The translations under genes and the position numbers were made by a program. Of a stretch of DNA of 8,416 bases, positions 1 to 6,297 are shown piece after piece; the stretch's first letter is position 1, and the number at the start of each line of letters is the position of its first letter. This DNA is from an uncultured Bacteroidales bacterium (GTDB taxonomy: Bacteria; Bacteroidota; Bacteroidia; Bacteroidales; UBA3824), in NCBI GenBank assembly GCA_937877455.1, contig CALFIU010000160.1:1-8416 (forward strand), written 5' to 3'. Below the pieces are notes generated by a model. It searched no databases. It had not been told where the DNA came from and worked only from the letters and a program-made list of their open reading frames with translations.

Positions 1-1413
1 TGCTAGCTCCGCTCCGCTCGCCTTGAGAACGGAAGCAAGCTTTGCCTCGTTTACATCCAAATCTCCGCGGATAAGCACGCAGAAGTATGTTTCTGGAATG
101 TAGGTTTGTCCGCCTTCTGTAACGGTTTTTGAGTTCTTGTAGAATTCGTTCTTGATATTTTCGAGCCTTGCCTTTGCGTCTGCAATTTCTTTTTGGAAAG
201 GCAAAACAAATTCTTTTTCAAGGTCGGCATTTACGATTTTTATTTGGTTTTCGATTTTTTCAATCTCTTGTTTAATTTCTCGACCTTTTGCGTTAATTTC
301 ATCTAACGCTTTGTTTTTCCTCTCTGTAAAAGCCGCTGCTGCTTGCTTTTCGGATTCTTCTAAATTAGCAAGGATTAGCGGATTGTCGCAGTTGATTTGT
401 TCGCAAATTGGGCATTTAACACACGAGGTGTCGCTTGGTGTGCGCTGTTTGTCGCGTTGGACTACAAACATTTTGCGGAGGTCGGCAAGGTCGTTTTTAA
501 ATCGCAAAATTTGTTTGTTGTAATTTTCAATTGTCGATTTCGCAGCGGTTGTTTGTGCGGCGTTGACTTGTGCGGCATATTTTTGCTTTGATAAAAGTTC
601 TTGATAATCTGCATTTGCAATTGTGATTTTATTTAATGCTGCGGATTTTGCATCTGTATAGTCGCGGATAATTTTTTCTTTTTTTTGCAAAAGTTCTTGA
701 TAGTGTCCGTTTTCGGTTGCCGCAGTTGCTGTTGTTAGGTCAGCAAGTTCTTTTTCAATTGCGGTGTAGTCTTGCGGTATTGGGCGTAGGCTCTCTGCGG
801 TCTTTATGCTCTCCGTTAAAGCCAAAATTGCCGCCTTGCCGTCCTTAATTGCTGTTTTCTTGCCCCTCTCCCATATTGCTAAATCGCCAATTTTTTTTAT
901 TTCGTCCGCCACGGCTTGTTCGTTGCCGTCAAGGGGGGCGGTTATGTGGGTTGCTACGGTTTCAAGTAACATCGCGCGCTGCTCCTTGGTGTCAAGTTCC
1001 ATAAATGCACCAGGGACACAATAGGGGCGTACGTCCGTTTTTTTTAATTTTGTTTGGACAAAGTCATCAAAAGCGGCTTTTTGCACCTCGGTTTCGTCTA
1101 TAAAGAATTTTGTTTTTTTTGACTTTGCCTTTACCTCAATGTAGCGTTTTAACGTGATTTTTTCGCCGTCGGCTGTTATCTCGGCTGTTACTTGCGCGGT
1201 GTCGCCATCGCGCGGTATTACCGAAAATGCCGCCTTGCCGCTGTCGGTAAGCCCTGCAAAGGATTTTCCTGTTATTAGCCAAAACCACGCATCAGCAATT
1301 GTGGTTTTACCAGTACCGTTTTCACCGCTTATTTCGGTTTTGTTCTGAAAATCAACTTTCAAATTTTCTATGCCCTTAAAGGGGCTTAATGTTAGCGTAT
1401 TAATTTTAACCAT
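1..1413 (-). CDS. Rad50/SbcC-like AAA ATPase, N-terminal 471 residues (cut by window edge)
   Basis: The reverse strand reads without a stop from an ATG at 1413 to base 1, so the C-terminal part lies outside the window. Near the N-terminus is a textbook Walker A, GENGTGKT (residues 30-37), followed by ADAWFWLITGK, the pattern seen in phage SbcC/Rad50-like ATPases. Residues about 170-320 and 345-430 are rich in Glu, Lys, Ala and Gln, as in long coiled coils. Between them is a Cys cluster, CVKCPIC plus a fourth Cys (C331, C334, C337, C342), resembling the CPxC zinc hook of Rad50. Walker B and the ABC signature would be in the missing part. Family members hold or open DNA ends during double-strand break repair and recombination, usually with a nuclease partner. 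It is the last visible gene of the leftward operon, 14 bases after its neighbour. A phage recombination role is inferred; the ATPase class is secure. Confidence 0.88.
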   Translation of the reverse strand, partial: MVKINTLTLSPFKGIENLKVDFQNKTEISGENGTGKTTIADAWFWLITGKSFAGLTDSGKAAFSVIPRDGDTAQVTAEITADGEKITLKRYIEVKAKSKKTKFFIDETEVQKAAFDDFVQTKLKKTDVRPYCVPGAFMELDTKEQRAMLLETVATHITAPLDGNEQAVADEIKKIGDLAIWERGKKTAIKDGKAAILALTESIKTAESLRPIPQDYTAIEKELADLTTATAATENGHYQELLQKKEKIIRDYTDAKSAALNKITIANADYQELLSKQKYAAQVNAAQTTAAKSTIENYNKQILRFKNDLADLRKMFVVQRDKQRTPSDTSCVKCPICEQINCDNPLILANLEESEKQAAAAFTERKNKALDEINAKGREIKQEIEKIENQIKIVNADLEKEFVLPFQKEIADAKARLENIKNEFYKNSKTVTEGGQTYIPETYFCVLIRGDLDVNEAKLASVLKASGAELA

Positions 1414-1427
1414 TTTTCTATAATTAT

Positions 1428-1913
1428 TTAGTTTGCAATTCTCAAATAAGCGTCGTTTTGTTCTTCGGTTTCGTCTTCGGTTTCGTCTTCGGTTTGTTCT
1501 GAAAAAGGCAGGCTTAATTGGGCGGTTTTACCCTCTAAAAATTGACATGTCTCATGCAAAACTTCGTCTATTTTTCTTGCTAAGGCTTTGTAATTTTCAT
1601 TAATATTCTTTTCGGTCATTGTTATTTTTATTTCGATTTCTTCCGTGTCAGTCGAAAATATTTGACCTACAAATGTGTATTTTTTGCCGTCTGGCGTTTT
1701 TTGGATTTCAATCGGCGAAATTTCTTCGTATATCGCACAGTTTGTTATTACTTTAAAATCGTCCTGTAAATTGTGCATTGCGATTATAAAATCGGGGTGC
1801 GGTCTTTCTTCTGATTTTATTGTCACCAAATTGTCGTTGTGGTCGAAAAAATCAACCTTGACAATGCCATTTTTGTATTGTACCTTTTTTATTTTTTTTG
1901 CGTGTATAATCAT
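1428..1913 (-). CDS. Hypothetical protein with acidic repeat tail, 161 aa
   Basis: I do not recognise this family. The N-terminal half (residues 1-110) alternates charged and beta-branched residues, as in a small beta-rich fold, with segments such as KYTFVGQIFSTDTEEIEIKI. A helix-prone stretch follows (about 105-130, NENYKALARKIDEVLHE). The C-terminus ends in an acidic repeat tail, TEDETEDETEEQ (141-152), encoded by a 12-bp tandem repeat. There is no signal peptide or membrane segment, so it is probably cytoplasmic. It starts 12 bases after the 221-aa gene and ends 14 bases before the Rad50-like gene, so it is probably co-translated with both. Position suggests a recombination or replication accessory. 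Acidic tails occur on single-strand DNA-binding proteins and DNA mimics, but no SSB-type tail end is present. Confidence 0.75.
   Translation of the reverse strand: MIIHAKKIKKVQYKNGIVKVDFFDHNDNLVTIKSEERPHPDFIIAMHNLQDDFKVITNCAIYEEISPIEIQKTPDGKKYTFVGQIFSTDTEEIEIKITMTEKNINENYKALARKIDEVLHETCQFLEGKTAQLSLPFSEQTEDETEDETEEQNDAYLRIAN
1463..1498 (-). repeat. 12-bp tandem repeat, three units, in coding sequence
   Basis: The plus-strand unit CTTCGGTTTCGT occurs at 1463-1474 and 1475-1486. A third copy at 1487-1498 differs in its last bases. The unit keeps frame and encodes the TEDE-type acidic repeats of the 161-aa protein. Such in-frame repeats can gain or lose copies by slippage without breaking the gene. 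Confidence 0.85.
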
Positions 1914-1925
1914 TTTTTGTTTATT

Positions 1926-2591
1926 TTAATATGTTACATCCACCCATGGCGAGTTTTTTTCTTCGTGCTGGGGCGTTGGTGTTTCTATGTTGCAACCAGC
2001 GCAGAAAATTTCCATGTCTTCTATCGTTTTAAAATAGAATATTCCCTTTGTACCTATGTAGAGAAATTGCGGGTCTGTGCCGTATCCTCCTCCGCCGCGG
2101 CGTATGCGTAACCAGTCGGTTTGCGGTTTGCCAACTACTTTGAGGAGGACAACGTCCCATTGTCCGATTCTTCCTGCATCTCCATCTGCTCCATTGCCTT
2201 TTGCAAGGAGTTCATATTCGGCGGTGTTGGCGGTGTGGCGACCTATCCAGCCGTTTCCACGTCGGGTGTATCCGCCCTCGGCGGATAGTAGCACGTATTG
2301 AGTGAGGTCGTGGCGCGTGTTTTCTGATACTCGCCAATTGCCGCTTTTTGTCTGCGTTATCGTAAAGTCGGGATTGTTGCCCTCTTTTAATTCGCAGCCC
2401 TCGGGTGCGGTCAACGTGAGGAGTTTTCTCCCGCGTCCTTTTTCGCCGAGCGAAATTTGGCTTATCTTGCCAAACTCAAATTCTCGTTCCTCGGCGCGGT
2501 GATATTCGTTTATGAAGATTCCACCGCAGGCGTTTACCTTACTCTTTTTTTGCTCTTCTCTCTTTAAGAGTTCTGTTAGTCGTAATGGCAT
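1926..2591 (-). CDS. Hypothetical glycine-rich protein, 221 aa
   Basis: I do not recognise this family. It begins with a short charged helix (LTELLKREEQKKSK, residues 5-18). A beta-like middle is rich in Gly, Arg and Trp, including GWIGRH, GRIGQWDVVLLKV and RIRRGGGGYG. Near the end is a CAGC pair (C197, C200). No signal peptide or transmembrane segment is visible. Its ATG shares one base with the stop of the upstream DUF3853-like gene (TAATG), which suggests translational coupling. The next gene starts 12 bases downstream. The sequence is visibly richer in G and C than the neighbouring control and lysogeny regions, so it may have a different history. Context suggests an early or recombination-associated phage protein; no function can be assigned. 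Confidence 0.75.
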   Translation of the reverse strand: MPLRLTELLKREEQKKSKVNACGGIFINEYHRAEEREFEFGKISQISLGEKGRGRKLLTLTAPEGCELKEGNNPDFTITQTKSGNWRVSENTRHDLTQYVLLSAEGGYTRRGNGWIGRHTANTAEYELLAKGNGADGDAGRIGQWDVVLLKVVGKPQTDWLRIRRGGGGYGTDPQFLYIGTKGIFYFKTIEDMEIFCAGCNIETPTPQHEEKNSPWVDVTY

Positions 2592-2866
2592 TATTTTTTA
2601 AATTTTTTAAAGTTTAATAAATCTTTTTTGTCTGCGATAATAACACCGCATATTTGTCTTATTGTCGGCGCGGTTATAATTTTTTCGCGCCGCCATCGTG
2701 AGAGGGTCTTTTCGGAAATTCCGAGGACGCTGGCGATTGCCTTTAATCCTCTTACAATCTCCGAGGGGGTGTCCTGTATCTGTGCCACGGTCGTGGTGTA
2801 CTTTTGCAAAATGCTTTCTAACTCTCCGACCGTGAGGTCGATTATTCGCGTACTATTCGTAAACAT
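2591..2866 (-). CDS. DUF3853-like helix-turn-helix protein, 91 aa
   Basis: Residues 40-62 (GLKAIASVLGISEKTLSRWRR) have the spacing of a helix-turn-helix. They are followed by a conserved-looking tail, IRQICGVIIADKKDLLNF, which matches the pattern I know for DUF3853, a small family of Bacteroidota mobile elements. A DNA-binding role, as regulator or excisionase-like factor, is likely from the motif, but the target is unknown. The start codon lies 14 bases inside the end of the preceding gene and the stop overlaps the next ATG, so the three genes are packed as one coupled unit. The family call is by eye. The alternative is a generic MerR or excisionase-like protein. Confidence 0.72.
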   Translation of the reverse strand: MFTNSTRIIDLTVGELESILQKYTTTVAQIQDTPSEIVRGLKAIASVLGISEKTLSRWRREKIITAPTIRQICGVIIADKKDLLNFKKFKK

Positions 2867-3071
2867 TATAAATACCTTTTTCAGTGAATAAATTGATTAT
2901 TTCTTGCGCCTTGTCGGCTTGTGGAATAAGTTTTCCACGTTTGTAAAGTGAAAAACTACCAGGGGTTTGAACTCCGAGAATTTTCATAATTTTTTCCCTC
3001 GTTTCCTTAACCTCGCCATTGGGTAATAATGCCCAGGCTGCGTCGAAGCCTTTTTTAAAATTTTTATTCAT
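2853..3071 (-). CDS. Small Cro-like DNA-binding candidate, 72 aa, first gene of the leftward operon
   Basis: The protein is short, basic and helical. FDAAWALLPNGEVKETREKI is followed by a possible helix-turn-helix around residues 27-46 (KIMKILGVQTPGSFSLYKRG), then DKAQEIINLFTEKGI. This layout resembles small phage proteins of Bacteroidota that sit next to the repressor and carry a degenerate helix-turn-helix. It is the first gene after the leftward promoter at 3196-3227, with a leader of about 120 bases, and lies opposite the repressor gene. That is the position of Cro in lambda-type switches, so a Cro-like role is a reasonable inference. No family is certain. The ATG at 3069-3071 is preceded by an A/T-rich leader without a Shine-Dalgarno sequence. 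Confidence 0.68.
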   Translation of the reverse strand: MNKNFKKGFDAAWALLPNGEVKETREKIMKILGVQTPGSFSLYKRGKLIPQADKAQEIINLFTEKGIYNVYE

Positions 3072-3113
3072 ATTTTTATTTTTTTTAAATCTTTTGTTTT
3101 TATTTGCACGTCT

Positions 3114-3150
3114 TTTGACATAATTTTTAAAATGTTGTCAGTATGTCAAA
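3114..3150. promoter_or_regulatory. Inverted repeat TTTGACAT / ATGTCAAA in the operon leader
   Basis: Two perfect 8-bp arms lie at 3114-3121 and 3143-3150, 29 bp centre to centre. They fall between the probable start of the leftward transcript (about 3190) and its first gene. The pair could be an operator for a second dimeric regulator, such as the Cro-like protein, or it could be chance in an AT-rich region. Confidence 0.35.
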
Positions 3151-3163
3151 GAGCGTTAATAAA

Positions 3164-3172
3164 TCAAAATGA
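3164..3172 (+). promoter_or_regulatory. Candidate repressor operator O1 (TCAAAATGA)
   Basis: The 9-mer has dyad-symmetric outer bases (TCA...TGA) and sits in a 15-bp perfect direct repeat, ATAAATCAAAATGAA (3159-3173 and 3201-3215). It lies just downstream of the predicted start of the leftward transcript. Its centre is 42 bp from O2, close to four helical turns. Confidence 0.55.
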
Positions 3173-3195
3173 AATATTATTTGTTTTTGTTGATG

Positions 3196-3227
3196 CAAAT
3201 ATAAATCAAAATGAATAATAAAACAAA
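3196..3227 (-). promoter_or_regulatory. Leftward early promoter, Bacteroidota type (TTTG-N20-TAnnTTTG)
   Basis: Read on the minus strand, the -33 box TTTG (3227-3224) is followed by a 20-bp spacer and the -7 box TATATTTG (3203-3196). Both boxes and the spacing match the Bacteroidota housekeeping consensus. It would drive the operon starting at 3071, with transcription beginning near 3190. A copy of TCAAAATGA lies within the spacer and another abuts the -33 box, so bound repressor would exclude RNA polymerase. Confidence 0.75.
3206..3214 (+). promoter_or_regulatory. Candidate repressor operator O2 (TCAAAATGA), in the promoter spacer
   Basis: This is the second exact copy of the 9-mer and part of the 15-bp direct repeat. 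It lies between the -33 and -7 boxes of the leftward promoter, the classic place for an operator that blocks polymerase. Confidence 0.6.
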
Positions 3228-3236
3228 TCATTTTGA
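3228..3236 (-). promoter_or_regulatory. Candidate repressor operator O3 (TCAAAATGA, inverted)
   Basis: This is the third exact copy, in reverse orientation (TCATTTTGA on the plus strand). It starts one base beyond the -33 box and 40 bp before the repressor ATG. Its centre is 22 bp from O2, about two helical turns, so both would face the same side of the helix. It could also serve autoregulation of the repressor, for which I found no clear promoter. Confidence 0.55.
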
Positions 3237-3275
3237 AGATTTTTTAATTAAAATAATGTTAAAAGTTGTTAAAAA

Positions 3276-3650
3276 ATGGATAAAACATTGATACTAAACA
3301 AATTATGTGATTTTAAAAAATTCACATCTCGCGGTCAACTTGCAAAATATTTAGAAGTTCCGCCACAACATGTAAATAATTGGTATGCTCGAAATACTTA
3401 CGATTTGGGGGTGTTAATTAAAAAGTTCCCAGAGGTTAATCCTTATTGGCTTGTAACTGGAGAGGGGGAGATGTTTAATGGCGGTGCTATTATCAACAAT
3501 GGAACAAACAATATTCAAACGGTTGGAAATGAAAATAATGTTAATCAAAATGATGATTTCATTTTGATTGCAAAAAAATCATTAGAAAATCAAGAAAAAA
3601 CACTTGCTATTCTCAAAACATTAGTTACAAGTATTATCGAAAAAAAATGA
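3276..3650 (+). CDS. CI-type phage repressor with short oligomerisation tail, 124 aa
   Basis: The N-terminal 67 residues form a repressor-type helix-turn-helix domain: RGQLAKYLEVPPQHVNNWYAR (19-39) is the DNA-binding unit, closed by NPYWLVTGEGEMF (55-67), a hallmark of Bacteroidota phage repressors. An Asn/Gly-rich linker (69-92) leads to a helical end (95-124, LENQEKTLAILKTLV) that could form a coiled coil. There is no LexA/CI-like peptidase domain, so induction by RecA-dependent self-cleavage is not expected. It faces the leftward operon across a region carrying three TCAAAATGA motifs, and two more lie inside its own gene. It is the first gene of a five-gene rightward operon and its stop overlaps the HNH start (ATGA). 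Function as lysogeny repressor is strongly suggested; the operator sequence is inferred. Confidence 0.85.
   Translation: MDKTLILNKLCDFKKFTSRGQLAKYLEVPPQHVNNWYARNTYDLGVLIKKFPEVNPYWLVTGEGEMFNGGAIINNGTNNIQTVGNENNVNQNDDFILIAKKSLENQEKTLAILKTLVTSIIEKK
3543..3569. promoter_or_regulatory. Intragenic perfect inverted repeat carrying two TCAAAATGA motifs
   Basis: AATCAAAATGA (3543-3553) and its exact reverse complement (3559-3569) flank a 5-bp spacer inside the repressor gene, over codons 90-98. Each arm holds the same 9-mer found at the three upstream sites. It may be an internal operator for looping or roadblock autoregulation. The transcript could also fold it as an 11-bp hairpin. Confidence 0.6.
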
Positions 3651-4201
3651 AAAAACGTAAATTTAATAATTGGGGCGAGGCTATCTTTTGGGCGTTTGCA
3701 AACCTTAATATGTTTGTTATGGCTCGACGGTGTGGCTTTCAAGAGTATAATAAATTTTGTTTTATATTTCGAGAAAAGGCTTTTAAAGCATACAAACTTG
3801 GACAATGGAATATCGGCAATTTGCTCGTTATAAATCGCTCTAAATTAATTTTTGGCAGTGATTTTTGCTGTTATTGCGGTTATGAATTTAAAAATATATC
3901 AGAAATTTGTTTTGACCATGTTTTGCCAAAAAGCAAAGGTGGGTTTGACTCTTCCGACAATTTAATTGCTTGCTGCAAAAAGTGTAATTCTTCAAAGGGA
4001 ACAAAAGATTTAATGGAATGGTATATAAAAAAATTTAAAGTTTTTCCACTACCATATTTATATTCTTTATATTTAAAACTTGTTTATCGTTATTCAAAAG
4101 AAAATGATTTATTAGATAAACATAATTTTGATTTAGAAAAACTGGATTTACCTTTTAATCCAGTTTCAATTTTACTTTGTTCAAACTTTTTAAAACTTTA
4201 A
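3647..4201 (+). CDS. HNH endonuclease, 184 aa
   Basis: A complete zinc-supported HNH module occupies residues 74-118. It has the first zinc pair C74-x2-C77, the DH motif in FDHVLPKSKGG (D90, H91), the central Asn in DNL (N105), and the second pair C110-x2-C113 in CKKCNSSKG with N114. H91 would act as general base and D90/N114 would help hold the metal. Such enzymes cut or nick DNA. Residues 1-70 are basic and aromatic (NMFVMARRCGFQEYNKFCFIFREK) and the C-terminal third (125-184) is hydrophobic and aromatic; neither flank is recognised. The start overlaps the repressor stop by four bases (ATGA), so it is probably made in the lysogen. It may be a homing-type nuclease, a DNA-processing enzyme or defence cargo. 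The nuclease class is secure, the role is not. Confidence 0.85.
   Translation: MKKRKFNNWGEAIFWAFANLNMFVMARRCGFQEYNKFCFIFREKAFKAYKLGQWNIGNLLVINRSKLIFGSDFCCYCGYEFKNISEICFDHVLPKSKGGFDSSDNLIACCKKCNSSKGTKDLMEWYIKKFKVFPLPYLYSLYLKLVYRYSKENDLLDKHNFDLEKLDLPFNPVSILLCSNFLKL
4139..4166. repeat. 10-bp perfect stem-loop inside the HNH gene
   Basis: AAACTGGATT (4139-4148) and its reverse complement (4157-4166) flank an 8-base loop near the 3' end of the HNH reading frame. No uninterrupted T-run follows, so it is not a standard terminator. It could modulate the mRNA between the HNH and lipoprotein genes. Confidence 0.55.
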
Positions 4202-4205
4202 AAAA

Positions 4206-4760
4206 ATGAAAAAAATATTTTTTGCTTTTTTTCTGCTAATTACGGCGGCATGTTCCTCTCCAAAAATGACAAAATTAGAAACCGAATTAGACAAAATTAT
4301 TTCTAAATACGACACGGCATTTTGGAAAGAAATAAAAAATATTTCTGATTATCCCTACGCGGCGGATACTATTTTTATAAAAAAACAAAGAAGTTGTTTT
4401 AATGATACACTTACAAATGAACTTAAAAATTTTTATCCTCAATTTTTTTTAAATGAAACAAATATTAATGATTTAATTTTTGCACGCGTCGAAAATGATT
4501 TTGTATGCGACGAGGATAATTATTATTATATTGAATTAAATTCAGAAAAATATTTTTTCATTTCTCGTGTTATTGAATTTACAAACCTAAATTCTACTAA
4601 TTTATTTAACAGATTTAAAATTAAAAAAGCCAAAATAAAAATCAAAAATAAATCTATTGAGCCACTTCGTGTTTATAAAAGTTTTGGTTTCGATAAAATT
4701 GAAATTCTTTTACCTCTTTTAGAAATTGAATTAACGGACGCAGAATTTGAAAAACTTTAA
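4206..4760 (+). CDS. Predicted lipoprotein of unknown function, 184 aa
   Basis: The first 15 residues are a short basic and hydrophobic signal (KKIFFAFFLLITAA) ending at Cys16 in a lipobox-like ITAAC, so the mature protein should be lipid-anchored in the envelope. The rest is hydrophilic, rich in Lys, Asn, Phe and Tyr. It has acidic patches such as ENDFVCDEDNYYYIEL and a Lys/Ile-rich strand region (about 139-150, FKIKKAKIKIKNK). I do not recognise a domain. It lies 4 bases after the HNH stop and 2 bases before the next start, inside the lysogeny operon, and so should be expressed with the repressor. Prophage lipoproteins expressed in this way are sometimes superinfection-exclusion factors; that is a suggestion from position only. 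The lipoprotein call rests on the lipobox, whose -3 residue (Thr) is not the commonest. Confidence 0.75.
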   Translation: MKKIFFAFFLLITAACSSPKMTKLETELDKIISKYDTAFWKEIKNISDYPYAADTIFIKKQRSCFNDTLTNELKNFYPQFFLNETNINDLIFARVENDFVCDEDNYYYIELNSEKYFFISRVIEFTNLNSTNLFNRFKIKKAKIKIKNKSIEPLRVYKSFGFDKIEILLPLLEIELTDAEFEKL

Positions 4761-4762
4761 AA

Positions 4763-5056
4763 ATGGATATAAGTCAAAAACAAATAGAATTTAATAAACG
4801 TTGTCTTTATTGTATGCAAGAAATGAGGGCAATAAATTTAATACCCTCAATGAAATCATTAGTGCTTGAGGCAGGGTTAAGTTATACACGTTATACAGAA
4901 ATGGATAGGGTATTTCGGCAGGGTCGTGGCAATATGCGTTATAAAACAATTGAGTTTGATTTAATAAACTTAATGGTTGAAAAATACGGCGTTTCCGCAG
5001 ACTGGCTTATAACTGGTCGCGGCTCTATGTTTTATACAGCAATAAACAACAAATGA
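4763..5056 (+). CDS. Small repressor-like DNA-binding protein next to the integrase, 97 aa
   Basis: The C-terminal motif ADWLITGRGSMF (79-90) closely parallels NPYWLVTGEGEMF of the repressor at 3276-3650, so both probably share the same helix-turn-helix fold. The middle (27-60, from IPSMKSLVLEAGLSYTRY to RQGRGNMRY) would contain the recognition helix. No C-terminal oligomerisation domain follows. Its stop overlaps the integrase ATG by four bases (ATGA), so the two are almost certainly translated together. A regulator of integration, such as a recombination directionality factor, or a second transcriptional repressor are both plausible. No exact family is recognised. Confidence 0.75.
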   Translation: MDISQKQIEFNKRCLYCMQEMRAINLIPSMKSLVLEAGLSYTRYTEMDRVFRQGRGNMRYKTIEFDLINLMVEKYGVSADWLITGRGSMFYTAINNK

Positions 5057-6297
5057 AACATGCAATAAAAGTTTCATTGCAACCTGTAAAAAATAGCCTT
5101 TTACACCCGATTCGACTTCGTGTGTCGTGGCTTGGGTTGCGCTGCGATTTGTCGCTTGGCGTGTCTTACAATGAAGAAAAATGGATAAAAGAAATTGGAC
5201 GCGCTCGACAAAATACGCGTAACTCTTTAAAACAATCGGCAACAGAAATAAACGGTATAATTGAGGATGCGGTGCGTTGGGTTGATGCTTTTTTTGTTAA
5301 AAAATCTGTTGACGGTTTAATCCCCACGGTTGGCGATTTAAAAAAATCGTTTATTTCGGATTTTAAATGCAAAAATAGCAAAGAAAAATCAAACGTGGAT
5401 ATTTTATCTATTTTTGATAAATTCTACCTTGAAACAGCGCAAAATAAGGGGTGGGCAATTAATACGCAAAAAAAATATAACTCTTTAAAAAATATTCTTA
5501 AAAAATATGCTGTTAATTGCTCAAATTTTGGCGATGTTTTTTTTCGTGATTATATTAATACAGAAATTGCGCGTGGTCGCAAAAATACAACAATAGCAAA
5601 AAATATTCGTCTGTTTAAAGTCTTCGGCAAATATCTATTTGAACGAGGTTTAATCGCTGACAATTTTTCGTCTTTTGACGCTCGTTTAAAATGGTCGAAC
5701 GGTGGGAGAAATCATGCACTTGTTTATTGCGAATTTGAAGAAATTCAAAAATTAATAAATGCAAATGATTTAACGTCTGACGAGGTCATTGTGCGCGATA
5801 TGTTTGTATTTTCCTGTTTCTCTGGTCTCCGCTTTTCGGATATTATCAAATTAAAAAAAACGGACGTAAAAAACAATAAAATTTATGTTGTAACTCAAAA
5901 AACTTCGGATAGCCTCTCAATTGAATTAAATAAATATACAAAATCTTTGTTTGAAAAATACAACAAAGAAACAAACGGTTTTTTGCTATTTCCGAAAATT
6001 ACAAACCAAGGCGCAAACAAAATTTTAAAAAAGATTTTTGTTAATGTCGGTTTAACAAGAGTAATAAATCAAACTTTTTTTTGTGGTACTGAACGCCATG
6101 AAACTTCCGAGCCTTTATGCAAAATAATTACTTTCCACGCCGCGCGGCGTTCTTTTGTCGTGGAGTGTCTTAGGCGTGGTATTGCCCCTGCTGTTATAAT
6201 GAAATGGACAGGGCATTCTAATTTTGATGCAATGAAACCGTATATGGATATTGTCGATAGTCTAAAAACCTCTGAAATGTCAAAATTCGATATGTAA
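5053..6297 (+). CDS. Tyrosine recombinase / phage integrase, 414 aa
   Basis: This is a full-length site-specific recombinase. Residues 1-100 form an N-terminal arm-binding region with the Bacteroidota pattern (LRVSWLGLRCDLSLGVSYNEEKW). Residues about 112-205 form the SAM-like core-binding domain. The catalytic domain follows with every expected residue in order: R260 (FSGLRFSD), K283 (TQKTSD), H362 and R365 (FHAARRSF), H388 (TGHSN) and nucleophile Y397 (MKPYMDI). It should integrate and excise the element through a covalent 3'-phosphotyrosine intermediate. It is the last gene of the lysogeny operon, coupled by ATGA to a small DNA-binding protein, and its stop lies inside a terminator-like hairpin. 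Seven ATGTAA-type repeats follow, which may be its arm sites. Nothing suggests inactivation. Confidence 0.95.
   Translation: MKHAIKVSLQPVKNSLLHPIRLRVSWLGLRCDLSLGVSYNEEKWIKEIGRARQNTRNSLKQSATEINGIIEDAVRWVDAFFVKKSVDGLIPTVGDLKKSFISDFKCKNSKEKSNVDILSIFDKFYLETAQNKGWAINTQKKYNSLKNILKKYAVNCSNFGDVFFRDYINTEIARGRKNTTIAKNIRLFKVFGKYLFERGLIADNFSSFDARLKWSNGGRNHALVYCEFEEIQKLINANDLTSDEVIVRDMFVFSCFSGLRFSDIIKLKKTDVKNNKIYVVTQKTSDSLSIELNKYTKSLFEKYNKETNGFLLFPKITNQGANKILKKIFVNVGLTRVINQTFFCGTERHETSEPLCKIITFHAARRSFVVECLRRGIAPAVIMKWTGHSNFDAMKPYMDIVDSLKTSEMSKFDM

Noticed and set aside
152..1348. Several plus-strand open frames (such as 152-523, 806-1024 and 1154-1348)
   Set aside because: They lie opposite the Rad50-like ATPase, whose Walker A and Cys motifs make the minus strand the coding strand. 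Their products are low-complexity Ser/Phe-rich shadows.
1839..2891. Plus-strand open frames opposite the leftward operon (1839-2111, 2077-2301, 2302-2502, 2628-2891)
   Set aside because: They overlap tightly packed minus-strand genes with coupled starts and stops, and have no leader or recognisable motif.
3115..3143. TTGACA (3115-3120) as a sigma-70 -35 box
   Set aside because: No acceptable -10 box lies 16-18 bases away, and the other promoters here are of the Bacteroidota type.
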